From DATKWS01 sp035529435 (GTDB taxonomy: Bacteria; Krumholzibacteriota; Krumholzibacteriia; Krumholzibacteriales; Krumholzibacteriaceae), in contig DATKWS010000038.1 of NCBI GenBank assembly GCA_035529435.1, positions 1 through 46,056 on the forward strand: a stretch of 46,056 nucleotides of DNA, read 5' to 3'. This document shows positions 42,954 to 46,056 of the stretch, one piece after another. The notes beneath the pieces are model-generated. The model searched no databases. It had not been told where the DNA came from and saw only the letters and a program-made list of their open reading frames with translations. A program made the translations under genes and the position numbers. Numbering within the stretch: the first letter of the stretch is position 1; each line of letters starts with the position of its first letter.

Positions 42954-43884
42954 CGACCTTGTATTCACGATACGAGAAGGTCCTCTCCAGCTTCGACGAG
43001 AACAGTTCGGCCAGCAGGCCCATCGAGCCGATCTGTATGGCGATCACGATCATGACCAGGCCGCCGACCATGAGCGGACGTACATGCAACCCCCTCCCGG
43101 CAATCCAGAGGATGAGGAAGTAGAGCGTGATGATGCTGCCGACGGCGAAAAAGAGCATGGCAAGCCGGCCGAAGAAATGAAGCGGCGACGTCGCACGCCG
43201 GGTAATGAACATGACGGTCATGAGGTCGAAAATGCCGTTGAGGAAGCGCCGTGCGCCGTACTTGCTCTTTCCGTATTTACGCGCGAAGTGGCTGACCTTT
43301 TTCTCGGTGATCCTGAATCCCTCCCACGAGGCGAGCACCGGAATGAACCGGTGGAGCTCCCCGTAGACCGATATCCGTTTCACCACTTCACCCCGGTACG
43401 CCTTGAGCCCGCAGTTGAAATCGTGAATCTTGATACCGCTCACCATCGAGGTGACAATATTCCACACCTTCGACGGAATCGTTTTATCGATCGGATCGTT
43501 GCGGTCCGCCTTCCAACCGGACACGAGATCCGCCCCCGCATCGAGCGTATCGATCAGGCCCGGAATCTCGTCCGGATTGTCCTGGAGATCCGCATCGATC
43601 GTGACGACGACATCGCCGCGGGCGACCCGGAATCCTTCGGACAGAGCGGCGGACTTTCCGTAATTGCGATTGAAACTGATGACCTTTACCCTCCGGTCGC
43701 CCTCACGCAGGCGGAGCAGCAGGCCGAGGGAGTCGTCGGTCGAGCCGTCATCAATAAAGATCAGTTCGTGCCCTGACGCTGTTTCATCGAGCATGGCCGA
43801 AAGACGCCGGTACAGCTCTTCGAGGCTGTCCCGCTCGTTGAGCAGCGGCACGACCACCGATATGAAATGTTTTCGTTTCTCCAT
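42946..43884 (-). CDS. GtrB/ArnC-like GT2 with C-terminal membrane helices
   Basis: A 312-residue polyprenyl-phosphate glycosyltransferase. SVVVPLLNERDSLEELY and FIDDGSTDDS form the nucleotide site, and TIDADLQDNPDEIP the metal site. Two membrane helices follow near the C-terminus (LAMLFFAVGSIITLYFLILWIAG and LMVGGLVMIVIAIQIGSMGLL). The family makes undecaprenyl-phosphate-linked sugars for use outside the membrane. The ATG at 43884 has GGGAGG, but 15 nt upstream, so initiation may be weak. It starts 21 nt after the epimerase stop. Confidence 0.9.
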   Translation of the reverse strand: MEKRKHFISVVVPLLNERDSLEELYRRLSAMLDETASGHELIFIDDGSTDDSLGLLLRLREGDRRVKVISFNRNYGKSAALSEGFRVARGDVVVTIDADLQDNPDEIPGLIDTLDAGADLVSGWKADRNDPIDKTIPSKVWNIVTSMVSGIKIHDFNCGLKAYRGEVVKRISVYGELHRFIPVLASWEGFRITEKKVSHFARKYGKSKYGARRFLNGIFDLMTVMFITRRATSPLHFFGRLAMLFFAVGSIITLYFLILWIAGRGLHVRPLMVGGLVMIVIAIQIGSMGLLAELFSSKLERTFSYREYKVDE

Positions 43885-43905
43885 AATGAGAGGGTGCCAC
43901 CTCCC

Positions 43906-44856
43906 TCACGCGATTCTCAGATAATCCCGGTACCACGCGATCTCGTACCGCAGCCCTTCCTCGAGAGATACTGCGGGTTCGAATCCGAGCTCCAGGCGCG
44001 CCCGTGATGTATCGGCCCAGGTATCCGTCACATCCCCCTTCACCCGTTCCCGATGATGCACATCGAGCGGAGAACCGATCTCCCGTTCGATACTCCTCAG
44101 CACGTCGAGGATGGAGACCCTGCTGCCGCCGCCGATATTGAATATGTACCGCGAACCGTCGTAGCGCGACGCGAGAAGATTCGCTGCTACCGCGTCGGAT
44201 ACGAACGTGAAATCACGGGTCTGCGCACCGTCACCGTAGACCTCCATCCGGCCGTTCCGGAGCGCCGCAGTGATGAATCTGCTGAACGCCATGTCGGGAC
44301 GCTGTCGGGGGCCGTACACGGTGAAGTAGCGGAGTGATACGTAGCGCACGCCGAAATTGACGCGGTACAGCTCGCACAGGTGCTCGGCGGAGAGTTTCGT
44401 CGCGCCGTAGGGGGAAAGAGGCCTCAGCGGATGTTCTTCCCGCATCGGGAGATCGGCGGTCTCACCGTAAACCGAGCTGGAGCTCGAATGGATCAGTTTG
44501 ACCGTTTCCAGCTCCTTCAGGGCCTCGAGGATCCTCTGCGTTGCGAGGATGTTCGAATCGATGTAATAGGTGAATTCCGTACCCCAGCTCCTGCGCACCC
44601 CGGCCTGTGCGGCCAGGTGGAATACGCACGCCGCGCCGTCGAAGAGCTCCACGAGATCGCACCTGTTCAGGTTGCACTCGACGAGTGTGAAGCGCTCGTG
44701 GGACATCACCGCCGCGAGATGAGCACGCTTGCGATCCGGGCTGTAATAATCGGTGAAGCAGTCGATGCCCACCACCGCGTGCCCCTCCGCCAGGAGCCGT
44801 TCGCAGAGATGTGAACCGATAAAACCGGCCGCGCCGGTCACCACCATCTTCATCAT
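43906..44856 (-). CDS. NAD-dependent sugar-nucleotide epimerase (extended SDR)
   Basis: A 316-residue extended SDR enzyme. The NAD loop is GAAGFIGSHL near the N-terminus, the catalytic Ser lies in SSSSVYGE, and the Tyr/Lys pair in SPYGATKLSAEHL. FTVYGPRQRPDMAFSRF is common in UDP-glucuronate or UDP-glucose 4-epimerases. With a UDP-sugar dehydrogenase in the same cluster, epimerisation of a UDP-uronic acid is a reasonable guess, but UDP-Glc/GlcNAc 4-epimerase is equally possible. The ATG at 44856 overlaps the previous stop (ATGA); a second ATG follows directly. Confidence 0.88.
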   Translation of the reverse strand: MMKMVVTGAAGFIGSHLCERLLAEGHAVVGIDCFTDYYSPDRKRAHLAAVMSHERFTLVECNLNRCDLVELFDGAACVFHLAAQAGVRRSWGTEFTYYIDSNILATQRILEALKELETVKLIHSSSSSVYGETADLPMREEHPLRPLSPYGATKLSAEHLCELYRVNFGVRYVSLRYFTVYGPRQRPDMAFSRFITAALRNGRMEVYGDGAQTRDFTFVSDAVAANLLASRYDGSRYIFNIGGGSRVSILDVLRSIEREIGSPLDVHHRERVKGDVTDTWADTSRARLELGFEPAVSLEEGLRYEIAWYRDYLRIA

Positions 44857-46056
44857 TTACCCGTTTCCGCGGCCTCTCTGGCCTCGCGCATCAGCTGATC
44901 CATCTCCTGCAGCATCCCCATGAACTTTTCGTCGTTCGGATGCTTCTCGAGCCATCGCTTGGTGAAATCCTCCGCCATCTCGCGCTGGCCGAGGAGCGCC
45001 GCGATCCGCACCCCGTACTCGAACAGGCGCCGCTCGTCGGGAACCAGGCGGCTTCCCTCACGGAGGCTGTTCAGCGCGCGCGGAAGCTGTCCCACCTGTT
45101 CGTAGACGCTCGCCAGCATGATCCAGTACATCGCGTTCCGCGGTTCCCTTTCGAGCTGCGCCGTGTAATAATCTATCGCCCTCTGCGTCTCGCCCGCGCG
45201 CATGTAGTAGATGCCGAGAAACTGCTCCGCGGGGACAAGGTCCGGATCGAATTTCCGTGACAGCTCGACCCACTTGACGGCCTCCCCGTACCGCTTGCCG
45301 AGCGAGCTCTTCTGGGCCAGCTGAAAGGAAGCGACCGCGAAATTGCCGAACAGCACACGTGTGTCCTCGTCCTTGTAGACGGAGTCGTCGATCCCGCCGT
45401 CCGCCATGAGGACCCCGCGGAATTCATACATATCCTCGAAGCTGCGCTTCATCAGGTACTCGTTCATCATGTACGTGCCCTCGCGCGGCACGAGAAGGCG
45501 GATCATCCCCTGCATCTCGAGATGGTCGGTGTACGGCTCCCACAGTTCCTGCGGCACCGTCACGGCGAAGTATATCGGCCGCTTCCAGTTGGTCTCCTGG
45601 ATGATGTGATGGATGGCGAGATCGGCCGGACTGGCCACCCGGCGGTTGCGAAGCATCACGGGGCGCAGGTTGTCGATCTCCGCGTCGGTCAAAGAGATCG
45701 GCACCCGGGGCACCTCGTCGCGCAGCTGCTTGATGTACCAGGGAGTGTTGAGCAGGTTCAGGTTCGCGACCCGCACGTCGGTGCGAAAATGCTCGACGTT
45801 CTGTATGTACCAGAGCGGGTACGTGTCGTTGTCCCCGTTCGTGAACACGATCGCGTCCGGCTCCACCCCCGCCAGCATGTTGTACGCATAGTCCCGCGCT
45901 ATGTAGTTCCGCGATCGATCGTGCCGGAACCAGTGGTACCGCGCCGGCAGAACCGAACACACCACAAGAACCACCCCCGCACCCACCACCATCCAGCCCC
46001 GCGCACGCATCGCCCCCTCCCTCATCCGCTCCACCAGCATCCACAGGAGCGATACC
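44853..46056 (-). CDS. C-terminal part of a DUF2723-type membrane protein with TPR-like tail, N-terminus outside window
   Basis: The frame is open to the right edge of the window, so about 400 residues of the C-terminal part are seen. A membrane helix (WMVVGAGVVLVVCSVLPARY) is followed by ARDYAYNMLAGVEPDAIVFT and GDNDTYPLWYIQNVE. These are the signature of the exoplasmic domain after the DUF2723 membrane region, a GT-C-like family frequent in Bacteroidota and related phyla. NLNLLNTPWYIKQLRDEVPR continues the match. The last 150 residues form TPR-like helices (AEQFLGIYYMRAGETQRAIDYYTAQLEREP). Function is unproven; protein or lipid glycosylation is suspected. It is the most upstream visible gene of the glycan cluster. 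Confidence 0.8.
   Translation of the reverse strand, partial: VSLLWMLVERMREGAMRARGWMVVGAGVVLVVCSVLPARYHWFRHDRSRNYIARDYAYNMLAGVEPDAIVFTNGDNDTYPLWYIQNVEHFRTDVRVANLNLLNTPWYIKQLRDEVPRVPISLTDAEIDNLRPVMLRNRRVASPADLAIHHIIQETNWKRPIYFAVTVPQELWEPYTDHLEMQGMIRLLVPREGTYMMNEYLMKRSFEDMYEFRGVLMADGGIDDSVYKDEDTRVLFGNFAVASFQLAQKSSLGKRYGEAVKWVELSRKFDPDLVPAEQFLGIYYMRAGETQRAIDYYTAQLEREPRNAMYWIMLASVYEQVGQLPRALNSLREGSRLVPDERRLFEYGVRIAALLGQREMAEDFTKRWLEKHPNDEKFMGMLQEMDQLMREAREAAETGK

Noticed and set aside
1..46056. CRISPR array, prophage, insertion sequence, toxin-antitoxin or defence island
   Set aside because: No repeat-spacer pattern, integrase, transposase or defence-type gene was recognised; nearly all sequence is accounted for by housekeeping and glycan genes.

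Overview
The window looks like a chromosomal segment of a GC-rich, Gram-negative-type bacterium. Two features point to a member or relative of the FCB superphylum, such as an uncultivated Krumholzibacteriota- or Eisenbacteria-like lineage. These are a C-terminal YPNP-type sorting/FlgD-like domain on an exported propeller protein and a DUF2723-type membrane protein. The MurE specificity loop (DNPR) indicates meso-diaminopimelate peptidoglycan. The lineage is an inference; no rRNA or tRNA gene is visible.

Layout. (1) Positions 1-3117, minus strand: recG, an HD-domain hydrolase and a partial MJ0042-type zinc-ribbon protein. (2) Positions 3186-3407, plus strand: rpmB (L28), divergent from recG. 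It is the only confident plus-strand gene. (3) Positions 3512-23482, minus strand: a complete division and cell wall (dcw) cluster read as mraZ - STAS protein - rsmH - ftsL - ftsI (with PASTA) - murE - murF - mraY - murD - ftsW - murG - murC - ftsQ - ftsA - ftsZ - TPR protein - radical SAM protein. It is driven by a TTGACA-type promoter whose spacer holds three GTGGG boxes with 10-bp period, the expected MraZ operator. murB and ddl, often found between murC and ftsQ, are absent. (4) Positions 23819-46056, minus strand: sixteen genes for building an extracellular or surface glycan. They comprise a DUF2723 protein (partial), sugar epimerase, several GT2 and GT4 glycosyltransferases, a YfhO-like protein, a GT2/degenerate phosphoglycosyltransferase fusion, an exported beta-propeller protein, a 4,6-dehydratase, a FemAB-like acyltransferase, a Wzx-type flippase, a GT-C-like membrane protein, a methyltransferase and a UDP-sugar dehydrogenase.

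Both large clusters are tightly packed. ATGA, GTGA or TTGA overlaps couple many neighbouring genes, and alternative starts (GTG, TTG) are frequent. The dcw genes supply lipid II (MurC-F, MraY, MurG), the septal synthase (FtsW/FtsI) and the divisome scaffold (FtsZ, A, Q, L). The glycan genes supply sugar-nucleotide conversion, assembly on a lipid carrier and flipping. No Wzy polymerase or Wza/Wzc export gene is recognisable inside the window.

Most unusual points: a STAS-like gene between mraZ and rsmH that lacks the phosphorylatable serine; a GT2 enzyme fused to a WbaP-like phosphoglycosyltransferase whose catalytic Asp-Glu region is gone; a translationally coupled propeller/sorting-domain protein in the middle of the glycan operon; and a leader before the UDP-sugar dehydrogenase holding a short ORF and mutually exclusive hairpins. 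I found no CRISPR array, insertion sequence, prophage or obvious new defence system.
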